Of a DNA stretch of 64,000 nucleotides, positions 24,034-31,918 are shown piece after piece (position 1 is the stretch's first letter; the number at the start of each line of letters is the position of its first letter). The DNA comes from Micromonospora carbonacea (GTDB lineage: Bacteria; Actinomycetota; Actinomycetes; Mycobacteriales; Micromonosporaceae). Made by a program: the position numbers and the translations under genes. The DNA lies in contig NZ_JACHMZ010000001.1 in assembly GCF_014205165.1 (NCBI RefSeq), positions 4,260,501 to 4,324,500 on the forward strand, written 5' to 3'. Below the pieces are notes generated by a model. It saw only the letters and a list, made by a program, of their open reading frames with translations, was not told the origin of the DNA and searched no databases.

Positions 24034-25505
24034 CGTGCCCCCTTGATCGTCGTGCCGTCCACGTCGACGCCCACCCGCAGGTCCGGCGTCCGCGCCCCGC
24101 CGGTGGCGCGGGCGGCGGCGATCATGTCGGTGGTCGAGCGCCCGTCGAGGTACGGCACGACCACCGTGTGCCCGCCCCAGCGGCGCAGCACCTCCGCCTC
24201 GGGCAGCGCCGGCCCGCCGCCGCCGGCGTAGTCGCCGCCCTTGACCCACACGTCGGGGCGCAGCCAGGTCAGCGCCGCCTCCGGGGTGGGCTCGTCGAAG
24301 ACCAGCACCGCGTCGACGCAGCCCAGCGCCGCCAGCAGCCGGCTGCGGTCGCCCTGCGGCACCACCGGCCGGTCCGGGCCCTTCAGCCCGGCCACGCTCG
24401 CGTCGGAGTTGACGCAGACGACGAGGCAGTCGCCGAGCTGCCGGGCCGCCTCCAGGGTGGCCACGTGTCCTGCGTGCAGCAGGTCGAAGCAGCCGCCGGT
24501 GGCCACCACGGTGCCGCCGGCCGCGCGTACCCCGGCGACGACCTCCGCGGCGGCGGCGACCCCGATCCGGGGCCCGCCGGGGCGCGACGGCGGCGCGGCG
24601 GCGGCCCGGACCGGGGCCGGCAGGGCGGCGGCCACTCCCCCGGCGGCGACGTACCCCGACGCCTCGGTGACGGCCGCCTGCACCGCCTCGGAGACCAGCG
24701 CGCCCCGGGACAGGGCGATGGTGGCGGTCGCGGCGAACCGGTCGCCCGCGCCGCAGGTGTCCCCCTCGGCGCTGGCCGGCGCGGGCACCACCAGCGGCGT
24801 GGAGCCGGCGTGGCAGAGCAGCGCCCCGTCGCCGCCCAGGGTGACGGTGACCGCCCCGGCCCGCCAGCGCCGGCGCAGCTCCTGCGCGCCCCGCGACGCG
24901 GTGGCCAGCCGGGACCCGCCCGGCGCGGCCTTCACCAGCTCACGCACCTCGGACTCGTTCGGGGTGGCCAGGTGCACGCCCGGCACGGCGGCGGGGCCGC
25001 GCGGGTGCGGGTCCCACACCACGGGGGCCCGGGTGGCCGCGAGCGCCGCCCGCAGGGCCGGCTGCCGGGCCACCCCCCGGCCGTAGTCGCTGACCAGCAC
25101 GGCGGACGCGGCGGCCAGCAGCCGCAGCACGGCCTCGCTGGGCTCCCCGGGCGCGCCGGCCGCGCCGCCCCGGTCGTGGCGCAGCAGCACCCGGCCCCGG
25201 GCGTGCAGCCGGATCTTCTCGCAGGTGGCGCCGCGCAGCGGCAGCGCGTACACCTGCACCCCGGCGGCGGCGAGCAGCTCGGCCAGCCGCGCCCCGCCCG
25301 CGTCGTCGGCGAGGGCGGTCACCAGCGCCACCTCGGCGCCCTGCGCTGCCGCGAAGACCGCCGCGAGGCCGGCACCGCCGGGCCGGTCGACGGCCGTGGA
25401 CTCGTCGAGGACGGGCACCGGCGAGTCCGGACAGAGCCGGTTCACCACCCCCTCGACGTCCCGGTCGAGCAGGATGTCACCGACCACCACCACGGGTCCC
25501 GTCAT
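24030..25505 (-). CDS. hldE: Bifunctional heptose 7-phosphate kinase / heptose 1-phosphate nucleotidyltransferase
   Basis: 491 residues with both HldE domains. The PfkB-type kinase (about 1-310) starts VVVGDILLDRDVEG, and has a Gly-rich PGGAGLAA and the GAGDRFAA catalytic motif. The nucleotidyltransferase (about 335-470) has GGCFDLLHAGHVATLEAARQLGD (G-C-F-D-x-x-H-x-G-H), then VNSD and GGDYAG. Together they phosphorylate D-glycero-D-manno-heptose 7-phosphate at C1 and, after loss of the 7-phosphate, add a nucleotide. ADP is expected from the family but should be tested. It lies between gmhA (12-base gap) and the SDR gene (ATGA overlap). Confidence 0.93.
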   Translation of the reverse strand: MTGPVVVVGDILLDRDVEGVVNRLCPDSPVPVLDESTAVDRPGGAGLAAVFAAAQGAEVALVTALADDAGGARLAELLAAAGVQVYALPLRGATCEKIRLHARGRVLLRHDRGGAAGAPGEPSEAVLRLLAAASAVLVSDYGRGVARQPALRAALAATRAPVVWDPHPRGPAAVPGVHLATPNESEVRELVKAAPGGSRLATASRGAQELRRRWRAGAVTVTLGGDGALLCHAGSTPLVVPAPASAEGDTCGAGDRFAATATIALSRGALVSEAVQAAVTEASGYVAAGGVAAALPAPVRAAAAPPSRPGGPRIGVAAAAEVVAGVRAAGGTVVATGGCFDLLHAGHVATLEAARQLGDCLVVCVNSDASVAGLKGPDRPVVPQGDRSRLLAALGCVDAVLVFDEPTPEAALTWLRPDVWVKGGDYAGGGGPALPEAEVLRRWGGHTVVVPYLDGRSTTDMIAAARATGGARTPDLRVGVDVDGTTIKGAR

Positions 25506-25517
25506 CAGCTCGCCTCC

Positions 25518-26378
25518 TCATCCCGCCTCGGTCTGCCGGCCCGTACCGTCGTCGAGCACCACCTCGACCCCGGCGCGCACCGCAGGGTCCGGCGCGCCGG
25601 CCGCCGGTGGCGCGCCGGCCACCGCCGGCCCTGTGCGGCCCGCCGCCCCGGTGGCCGGCGTCGTGCGGCCCGCCGCCCCGGTGGCCGGTGGCACAGCGCG
25701 GCCCGCCGCCGCGAGCGCGGCGGGGAGCACGCGGTCGACGTACTCGCAGAGCACGTGGGTGGAGACCAGGTGCAGCTCCTGGACGACCTGGCTGTCGGGG
25801 GAGGCGATGGCGAGGGTGTCGTGGCAGGCGTCGGCGAGGGGGTTGGGGGTGGGCCCGGTGAACGCCCAGCAGCGCAGCCCGGCGTGGCGGCCGGCGTGGG
25901 CGGCGGCGACGAGGTTGGCGCTGGCCCCGCTTGTCGACATGAGCAGCAGGATGTCGTCGGGCCGGCCGTGTGCGCGGACCTGCCGGGCGAAGACCTCGTC
26001 GTAGCCGTAGTCGTTGCCGATGGCGGTGAGCGCGCTGGTCTCGGCGTGCAGGGCGAGCGCCGACAGCGGCTCGCGGTCGTCGCGGAGCTTGCCGACGAGT
26101 TCGGCGGTGAGGTGCTGGGCCTCGGCGGCGCTGCCACCGTTGCCGGCGACCAGCAGCCGGCCGCCGGCGGCCAGCCGGTGCGCCAGCTCCCCGCCCCAGC
26201 GGGCCAGCAGCTCCTCCGCGCGCCGGTAGGGCAGCAGCGCGGCGGCGAGGGCGGCCAGGTGCGCGTCGAGCACCGACGCGCCGGGTCCGGCGGGCCCGGC
26301 GGAACCAGTGGCGGGGCGGGCCTGACCGGCGGCGGAACCGGCGGTGCGGGCCGGGCGGGCCGGGCGGGCGGCGGCCAT
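25518..26378 (-). CDS. gmhA: Sedoheptulose 7-phosphate isomerase (GmhA-like, SIS domain)
   Basis: 286 residues, longer than the usual about 195. The SIS core (about 50-225) has LLVAGNGGSAAEAQHLTAELVGK, ETSALTAIGNDYGYDEVFARQ, LLMSTSGASANLV and VVQELHLVSTHVLCEYVD, which contain the zinc and active-site His/Glu residues of GmhA. The enzyme makes D-glycero-D-manno-heptose 7-phosphate, the entry step to nucleotide heptoses. About 48 N-terminal and 60 C-terminal residues are Ala/Pro/Gly-rich and repetitive, with no counterpart in GmhA. The ATG overlaps the GT4 stop as TGATG. Confidence 0.92.
   Translation of the reverse strand: MAAARPARPARTAGSAAGQARPATGSAGPAGPGASVLDAHLAALAAALLPYRRAEELLARWGGELAHRLAAGGRLLVAGNGGSAAEAQHLTAELVGKLRDDREPLSALALHAETSALTAIGNDYGYDEVFARQVRAHGRPDDILLLMSTSGASANLVAAAHAGRHAGLRCWAFTGPTPNPLADACHDTLAIASPDSQVVQELHLVSTHVLCEYVDRVLPAALAAAGRAVPPATGAAGRTTPATGAAGRTGPAVAGAPPAAGAPDPAVRAGVEVVLDDGTGRQTEAG
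25631..25690 (-). repeat. 30-bp tandem repeat in the gmhA 3' end
   Basis: Two 30-base units containing GTGCGGCCCGCCGCCCCGG encode the ten-residue ATGAAGRTTP / ATGAAGRTGP repeat. A partial third unit follows. Confidence 0.7.
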
Positions 26379-27595
26379 CAGGCGACCACCCGGGTGGGCC
26401 GGCGCACGGCGGCGACCTCGCCGTACACCTCCGCCAGCCGCTGGGCGGTGGCCGCCCAGGAGTAGCTGCGCCGGGCCCGGTCGCGGGCCGCGCCGGCGTA
26501 CGCGAACCGGCGGATCCGGTCGTCGAGCAGGTCCCGGATCGCGGCGCCCAGCGCGCGCGGGTCCCGGGCGGGCACCAGGTCCCCGGTGACCCCGTCGAGG
26601 ACGGTGTCGGTCAGCCCGCCGACGGCCGTGCCGACCACGGGCACGCCGCAGGCCATGGCCTCCAGCGGGGTCAGCCCGAACGGCTCGTACCAGGGGGCGG
26701 CGACCAGCACGTCGGCGGAGCGGTACCAGCGGCCCATCTCCTCCCGGGGCACCGCCCCGACCAGGCGCACCCGGTCGGCGACGCCGCACTCGCGGGCGAG
26801 GGCCCGCAGCCGCCGGGCGTGCGGGTCGGTCTCCAGCAGCCCCTCGGGCGGGCCGCCCACCACCACGCACTCGGCGTCGGGCACCAGGGGCATCGCGCGG
26901 ATCACGTCCTGGAAGCCCTTGCGTTCCACCAGGCGGCCGACGGTGAGCACGCGGGCCCGGCCCGGGTCCCGCCCGACGGCCGGGCCGAGCGGGGCGAACG
27001 TGGCCAGGTTGACCCCGGACGGGACCACGCTGATCCGGCCCCGGGGGACGCCGAGGCGGACCAACTCGGTCACCTCGTCCTGGCACTGGGCCACGACCCG
27101 GTCGACGGCCCGGCCCAGGTCCCGCTCGTCGCGGATCCGGCCGGGCGGGCTGGTGTCCTGGGCGCCCTGGTGCCGGCGCTTCACGGTGCCGAGGGCGTGG
27201 TACGTCTGCACCACCGGCACGCCGGTGCGCCGGCCGGCGGCCAGCCCGGCCAGCCCGCTCATCCAGAAGTGGGCGTGGATCACCTCGGGCGTCCAGTCCC
27301 CGCCCCGCCACCGCTGGGCCAGCCAGCGGCCGAACGCCGGCATGTGCGGCAGCAGCGCGTCCTTGGCCATCGGCTCGGCCGGGCCAGCCGGCACGTGCAC
27401 CACCTCGTAGCCGTCGGGGGCGCGGACTGCCACCGGCAGGTCCACCGCGTCGCGGCGGGTGTAGACCCGCACGTCGTGACCGGCGGCGGCGAGCGCGGCG
27501 GAGAGCTCCGCGACATGCGTGTTCTGGCCGCCGGCGTCCTCGCCGCCGAGGACGGCGAGCGGGCTGGCGTGCTCCGAGATCATCGCGATGCGCAT
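26378..27595 (-). CDS. Glycosyltransferase family 4
   Basis: 405 residues, GT-B fold. N-terminal MISEHASPLAVLGGEDAGGQNTHV (G-G-x-x-x-H/V acceptor loop), HAHFWMSGL, VVQTYHALGTVKR, a donor-domain start RVLTVGRLVERKGFQD and the E-x7-E region YEPFGLTPLEAMACGVPVVGT. This is the layout of sucrose-phosphate-synthase/MshA-like retaining enzymes. A cytoplasmic enzyme acting at the membrane is expected. It overlaps the upstream glycosyltransferase gene by 16 bases and the gmhA start by one. Sugar and acceptor cannot be read from sequence. Confidence 0.9.
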   Translation of the reverse strand: MRIAMISEHASPLAVLGGEDAGGQNTHVAELSAALAAAGHDVRVYTRRDAVDLPVAVRAPDGYEVVHVPAGPAEPMAKDALLPHMPAFGRWLAQRWRGGDWTPEVIHAHFWMSGLAGLAAGRRTGVPVVQTYHALGTVKRRHQGAQDTSPPGRIRDERDLGRAVDRVVAQCQDEVTELVRLGVPRGRISVVPSGVNLATFAPLGPAVGRDPGRARVLTVGRLVERKGFQDVIRAMPLVPDAECVVVGGPPEGLLETDPHARRLRALARECGVADRVRLVGAVPREEMGRWYRSADVLVAAPWYEPFGLTPLEAMACGVPVVGTAVGGLTDTVLDGVTGDLVPARDPRALGAAIRDLLDDRIRRFAYAGAARDRARRSYSWAATAQRLAEVYGEVAAVRRPTRVVA

Positions 27596-28554
27596 ACTTC
27601 CTCCTCCAGCAGCCGGTCCCAGTCGGCGAGGAAACGCTCCAGCCCGTAGCGGTCCCGGGCGGCCCTGCGCGCCGCCGCGCCCGCCCGAGCGGCGGCGGCG
27701 GGGTCGTCGAGGAACCGGCGGGCAGCCCCCAGCAGGTCGTCGACGCGGGTGGAGAGCGCGCCGGCCTCGGGCGGGACGGCCACCACCGCCTCGGTGGCGG
27801 CGAGCGCGACGACGGGCATGCCGATGGTCATGGCCTCGACCAGGCTGAGCCCGAGGGAGGTCCACCGGCACAGGTGCAGGTACGCCCGCCGCCGGGCCAG
27901 CTCGGCGTGCATCCGCTCCTGCGGCACGTCGTCGTGGCTGGTGACGCGGTCGGCGGGCAGCCCGAGCCGGTCGGCCAGCCCGGTCACCCCCATGCCGAAG
28001 ACGTCGAGGGGGGCCAGCTCGGCGAAGCGGGGCAGCAGGTCGGTGCCGGTGACCCGCCAGCGGCGTACCGGCTCGTTGATGACGACGGCGAGCCGGTCGA
28101 GTTCGCCGGTCCACTCGACGGCGGGGGCGACGACGCCGTGCTCGACGACGGCGGTGCGGGTGGCCCCGTTGTCCCAGAACAGCTCGTTGAACCCGGTCAC
28201 GTGGGTGAGCAGCAGGTCGTCGCGGTCGGCCATCGGGTGCCGGGTGTCGGGCACGTCGCCCTTGGGGGTGTTGTGCTCGACGTAGATCGCCGGCACGTCC
28301 CGGCCGACCCGCCGGCCCAGCCAGTCGCAGGCCAGGTCGAACTCCTCGGGGCGCTGGAGGACGACCAGGTCGACGTCGGTCCGGCGCAGCTCGCGGGGGC
28401 TGACCTCGACGGCGCTGGCGGGCCACGGGTAGGTGCGCGCCCGGCCGAGGCCGTAGGGGCCCCGGTCGGGGGTGACGGGCACCAGGTAGCGGTGCCTGCC
28501 GTGCACGAAGGACGTGGTCCAGGAGCCGTGCACGTGCCACACCAGGACGTTCAT
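27580..28554 (-). CDS. Glycosyltransferase with C-terminal GT1/GT4-like domain
   Basis: 324 residues. The N-terminal half (MNVLVWHVHGSWTTSFVHGRHRYLVPV, LVVLQRPEEFDLACDW, YVEHNTPKGD) is the acceptor domain of an uncommon GT-B family found mainly in actinobacteria. The C-terminal half has AYLHLCRWTSLGLSLVEAMTIGMPVVALAATE, the donor motif of GT4-like enzymes. ATGA overlap with the HAD-GT9 gene; 16-base overlap with the next gene. The donor is likely a nucleotide sugar from this operon or from general metabolism. Confidence 0.82.
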   Translation of the reverse strand: MNVLVWHVHGSWTTSFVHGRHRYLVPVTPDRGPYGLGRARTYPWPASAVEVSPRELRRTDVDLVVLQRPEEFDLACDWLGRRVGRDVPAIYVEHNTPKGDVPDTRHPMADRDDLLLTHVTGFNELFWDNGATRTAVVEHGVVAPAVEWTGELDRLAVVINEPVRRWRVTGTDLLPRFAELAPLDVFGMGVTGLADRLGLPADRVTSHDDVPQERMHAELARRRAYLHLCRWTSLGLSLVEAMTIGMPVVALAATEAVVAVPPEAGALSTRVDDLLGAARRFLDDPAAAARAGAAARRAARDRYGLERFLADWDRLLEEEVCASR

Positions 28555-30341
28555 CGGCCGCCCCCGCCGCCGGCCGGCACGGCCATCCGGTCCGCCGCGC
28601 CGGCTGCCGCACGGCGCGCACCGCCCGGTCCGCCGTCCGGGCCGGGCGCGCCGGCCGGGTCGCCGTCGGGGCGCGGCGCGCCGGCCGGGCCGGCGGGCGC
28701 GTCGGCGCGGACGCCGAGCAGGCGCAACGCGTCGAGGACCGCGCCGGGGTCGATCCCGGCCAGGCAGGGGTGCCCGGGGACGGGGCAGCTGGCGGCGCGG
28801 GTGTCGCGGCAGGCGGCCCCGGCGTCGCCGAGGCGCACGGTGGGCACCCGGTAGGGCCCCCACTGTCCGTACGGGACGGTCGGGGCGAACAGGCTGACCA
28901 CGGGCACGTCGAGCGCGGCGGCCAGGTGGGCGGGGCCGGTGTTGCCGACGACGAGGGCGGCCGCGCCGGCGATGATCCCGGCCAGCTCGGCGAGGCCGGT
29001 GCGCCCGCCGAGGTCGACGCCGCCGGCGGCGGCCACCCGGGCGGTGAGTTCGCGTTCGCCGGGCCCGCCGGTGACCACGACCCGGTGGCCCGCCCCGGCG
29101 AGCGCCCGGACGATCCGGGCGGCCAGTTCGGGCGGGCAGGCGCGGGCGCTGGCCGTCGAGCCGGGGTGCAGCACCACGTAGCCGGGCCGGTCGAGTCGCG
29201 GCGGCGGGGCGGGCACCGCCTCGCGGCGCAGGCGCAGCCGGGGCTGGTCGTCGCCGGGCAGGGCGTGGCCGGCGGCGGCGGCCAGCGACAGGGCCCGCTC
29301 CGGCTCGGGCACCCCCGCCGGCACCCGGTGGCGCACGTCGAGCAGGCTGCCGGGGTAGTCGTCGCTGATCGCGGCGATCCGGGGCACGCCGGCCAGGCGC
29401 AGCAGCAGCGCCAGCGGCAGCGGCGACTGGTGGAAGCTGGTGAAGATCACCGCCTCGTCCGCGCCCACGGCCGCGAGGCGGCGCACCAGCCGGCGGGTCC
29501 GGTCCGGGTCCACCGGGCCCGGGTCCGGGTCGATCCACTCCAGGGGCCACTCGACGATCTCGTCGATCCCGGGCAGCAGCTCCGCCGCCGCCCGGCCGCG
29601 CGGCCCGCACAGCAGCACCACCCGCCGCGCGTGGGCGGCCACCGCGCGGATGCCGGGCCCGGTGACCAGCACGTCGCCGGCCGAGTCGCTGCGCACCACC
29701 AGCACCGTGCCGGCCGCGCGGGGCGCGCCGGGGGCGACGGCGTCCTGCCGGCGCAGGATCTCGTCGACCGCCGCCGGCAGGGTGGGGCGTACGCAGGGGG
29801 CGGCGGCCACCTCCTCGGGCCGGGTGACGGGCGTCGGCACCAGCACCCCGTGCGCCCCGGCGGCGAGCGCGGCGGCCATGTCCCGCCCGATGTCCCCCAC
29901 CAGCACGCAGCGCTGCGGCGTCGTGCCCAGCCGGGCCGCCGCGGCGTGCACGAGGCCCGGGGCGGGCTTGCGACAGTCGCACCCGGCGGCGTCGTCGTGC
30001 GGGCACACGTGCCAGGAGTCGAACGGCCCCAGCAGCTCCTCGACGCGGGCGTGCACCCGGTCGAGCTGTCCCGCCGTGAAGCAGCCCCGGGCCAGCCCGG
30101 ACTGGTTGGTCACCACGGCCAGCCGCAGGCCGGCGGCGCGCAGCCGGTCCAGGGCCTCCCGCGCGCCCGGCAGCGGGCGCACCTTGTCGGGGTCGCCGTT
30201 GTACGGCACGTCCTCCACCAGCGTGCCGTCGCGGTCCAGCAGCACCGCGTCGAACAGGACACCGCCGGAACCGCGCCGGCCAGGACCCGGGTCGACCCGG
30301 GCTGACCTGCGCTGATCCGGCTCACTCTGGTCCCGTCGCAC
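28551..30341 (-). CDS. Fusion of GmhB-type heptose bisphosphate phosphatase and GT9 glycosyltransferase
   Basis: 596 residues, two enzymes in one chain. Residues about 28-190 are a HAD-IIIA phosphatase: FDAVLLDRDGTLVEDVPY (D-x-D), VVTNQSGLARG, the zinc loop CPHDDAAGCDCRKPAPG typical of GmhB, and VGDIGRDM. GmhB removes the 7-phosphate of heptose 1,7-bisphosphate. Residues about 210-540 are GT9: VVRSDSAGDVLVTGPGIRAV, HPGSTASARACPPEL and GNTGPAHLAAALDVPVVSLF. A Pro/Gly/Ala tail ends the protein. The GTG at 30341 is the first in-frame start; residues 1-27 are not conserved, so a later non-ATG start is possible. First gene of the operon. Confidence 0.9.
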   Translation of the reverse strand: MRRDQSEPDQRRSARVDPGPGRRGSGGVLFDAVLLDRDGTLVEDVPYNGDPDKVRPLPGAREALDRLRAAGLRLAVVTNQSGLARGCFTAGQLDRVHARVEELLGPFDSWHVCPHDDAAGCDCRKPAPGLVHAAAARLGTTPQRCVLVGDIGRDMAAALAAGAHGVLVPTPVTRPEEVAAAPCVRPTLPAAVDEILRRQDAVAPGAPRAAGTVLVVRSDSAGDVLVTGPGIRAVAAHARRVVLLCGPRGRAAAELLPGIDEIVEWPLEWIDPDPGPVDPDRTRRLVRRLAAVGADEAVIFTSFHQSPLPLALLLRLAGVPRIAAISDDYPGSLLDVRHRVPAGVPEPERALSLAAAAGHALPGDDQPRLRLRREAVPAPPPRLDRPGYVVLHPGSTASARACPPELAARIVRALAGAGHRVVVTGGPGERELTARVAAAGGVDLGGRTGLAELAGIIAGAAALVVGNTGPAHLAAALDVPVVSLFAPTVPYGQWGPYRVPTVRLGDAGAACRDTRAASCPVPGHPCLAGIDPGAVLDALRLLGVRADAPAGPAGAPRPDGDPAGAPGPDGGPGGARRAAAGAADRMAVPAGGGGGR

Positions 30342-30350
30342 GGGCGGCGG

Positions 30351-30375
30351 GTTCCCTGCGCCCCGGGGAGTAAAC
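30351..30375 (-). promoter_or_regulatory. SigB-like promoter of the heptose operon
   Basis: Minus-strand GTTT (30375-30372), 15 bases, then GGGAAC (30356-30351). It fits GNNT-N14-16-GGGWAY. Initiation would fall within a few bases of GTG 30341, so the transcript may be leaderless; no Shine-Dalgarno sequence is seen there. Confidence 0.5.
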
Positions 30376-30487
30376 GTCGTCGGCGGCGCGGTGCCCGCCG
30401 CCGTCGGGTGCGGCGGTGCCGCCGTCGGGCCACCGTCCTCCGGTGCCGCGATACCCGCCGCCGCCGAGAAGCTAACCCGCCGGGCTC

Positions 30488-30513
30488 GTTAGGGGCCGCC
30501 GGGAGCGGGGTAC
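30488..30513 (+). promoter_or_regulatory. SigB-like promoter of the 30523 gene
   Basis: GTTA (30488-30491), 16 bases, GGGTAC (30508-30513), ten bases before the GTG start. Confidence 0.5.
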
Positions 30514-30522
30514 GGGGGCGCG

Positions 30523-30969
30523 GTGGCGATCGTGGAGAAAGTGATCCAGGCACCCCCGCAGCAGGTGTTCGACGTGCTCGCCGACGGCTGGACGTACAGC
30601 GACTGGGTGGTGGGCACGGTGCACGTGCGCGACGTGGACGACGCCTGGCCCCGCGTCGGCGCGCGGCTGCACCACAAGGCGGGGCCGTGGCCGTTCTCCC
30701 TCCAGGACGCCTCGACGGTGCTGGCCTGCGAGCCGCCGCACCGGCTGGTGCTGAAGGCGGGGCTGTGGCCGGCGGGCGAGGCGACCGTGGTCTTCACCCT
30801 GGAGCCCGTCGGCGACGGCGCGACGCGGGTGCGCATCGGCGAGGACTTCGCCGCCGGCCCGCTGCGCTGGGTCCGCACCAGGCTCAACGACCTGGTGCTG
30901 CACCAGCGCAACAAGGAGACGCTGCGCCGGTTGTCGGACATCGCGACCCGGCAGAGGTCGGACCGCTGA
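30523..30969 (+). CDS. SRPBCC-family (polyketide cyclase/START-like) protein
   Basis: 148 residues, one helix-grip domain. Starts MAIVEKVIQAPPQQVFDVLADGWTYSDWVVG, the typical first strand, alpha helices and W-x-x-W region, then alternating strands (RLVLKAGLWPAGEATVVFTLEP) and a long C-terminal helix (RTRLNDLVLHQRNKETLRRLSDIA). The fold makes a hydrophobic pocket for a lipid or small ligand; no catalytic residues are evident. Divergent from the heptose operon, with back-to-back SigB-like promoters, so the two may respond together. Confidence 0.88.
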   Translation: MAIVEKVIQAPPQQVFDVLADGWTYSDWVVGTVHVRDVDDAWPRVGARLHHKAGPWPFSLQDASTVLACEPPHRLVLKAGLWPAGEATVVFTLEPVGDGATRVRIGEDFAAGPLRWVRTRLNDLVLHQRNKETLRRLSDIATRQRSDR

Positions 30970-31122
30970 CGCGCCGGGGCCGGCCCCCGGCGGCCCGGCC
31001 CCGGCGCGTCGCCGGGCTCCCCGCCCTGCGCACGGCGTGTCGCGCGCGGCGGACGGGGAGCCATTACGACATGGAACGGGCAACTGGCTACCCTCTCAGG
31101 TAAACCTGTCGGCAAACCGAGG

Positions 31123-31899
31123 ATGTCCGTCATGATCGAACCCGTGCAGTTGCCCGCCCCCTGGCGGGACGCACGCCTGACCGTCGTGGTTCCCACCTAC
31201 AACGAGGCGGGGAACCTCCCGGTCCTGGTCGAACGGCTCCTCGCGCTGCCGCTGCCGGGCCTGAAGGTGCTGGTCGCCGACGACAACTCCCCGGACGGGA
31301 CGGGCGAGGTGGCCGACAAGCTGGCCATCGAGCACCCCGACCGGGTGGAGGTCGTGCACCGCGCCGGCAAGGAGGGCCTCGGCCGGGCGTACGTCGACGG
31401 GATCGGCCGGGCCCTCGACGGCGGCGCGGAGTACGTGGCGCAGATGGACGCGGACCTGTCCCACCCGCCGGAGGCGCTGCCCGGCATGCTCGGCGCGCTG
31501 CTGTCCACGCAGGCGGGTGTGGTCATCGGTTCCCGGTACGTGCCGGGCGGGCAGCTCGACGAGGCGTGGCCGCTCTACCGCCGCGCGCTCAGCGGCTGGG
31601 CCAACCTGTACGTGCACACGCTGCTGCGGGTGCGCATCCGCGACCTCACGGCGGGCTTCAAGATCTGGCGGGCCGACGCGCTGCGCGACATCGGGCTGGA
31701 CCGCGTGCAGTCCAACGGCTACAGCTTCCAGGTGGAGATGCACTACCTGGCCACGAAGCTGGGGCACACCATCCTGGAGGTGCCGATCCGGTTCGAGGAG
31801 CGCCGCGACGGCGCCTCGAAGATGACCACCGCCACCAAGATCGAGAGCGCGCTGATGCCGTTCAAGCTGCGCAGCCGGCACCGCAACATCGAGGGCTGA
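31123..31899 (+). CDS. Polyprenol-phosphate mannosyltransferase (DPM1-like GT2)
   Basis: 258 residues. GT2 motifs: LTVVVPTYNEAGNLPVLVERLL, VADDNSPDGTGE, MDADLSHPPE (D-x-D) and SRYVPGG. These are diagnostic of dolichol/polyprenol-phosphate mannose synthases, which transfer mannose from GDP-mannose to polyprenyl phosphate on the inner face of the membrane. The product feeds extracytoplasmic mannosylation of proteins and lipoglycans. There is no C-terminal membrane domain, so it is the soluble catalytic type. ATG 31123 follows GAGG closely; ATG 31132 is an alternative. It is near the glycosyltransferase operon but on the other strand. Confidence 0.9.
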   Translation: MSVMIEPVQLPAPWRDARLTVVVPTYNEAGNLPVLVERLLALPLPGLKVLVADDNSPDGTGEVADKLAIEHPDRVEVVHRAGKEGLGRAYVDGIGRALDGGAEYVAQMDADLSHPPEALPGMLGALLSTQAGVVIGSRYVPGGQLDEAWPLYRRALSGWANLYVHTLLRVRIRDLTAGFKIWRADALRDIGLDRVQSNGYSFQVEMHYLATKLGHTILEVPIRFEERRDGASKMTTATKIESALMPFKLRSRHRNIEG

Positions 31900-31918
31900 C
31901 GGGCCGCCGGGCGGCGCT

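Noticed and set aside
21394..30341. Secondary-metabolite cluster for a heptose-containing antibiotic
   Set aside because: No polyketide, peptide or aminocyclitol genes and no aminotransferase. The gene set fits a glycan pathway better.
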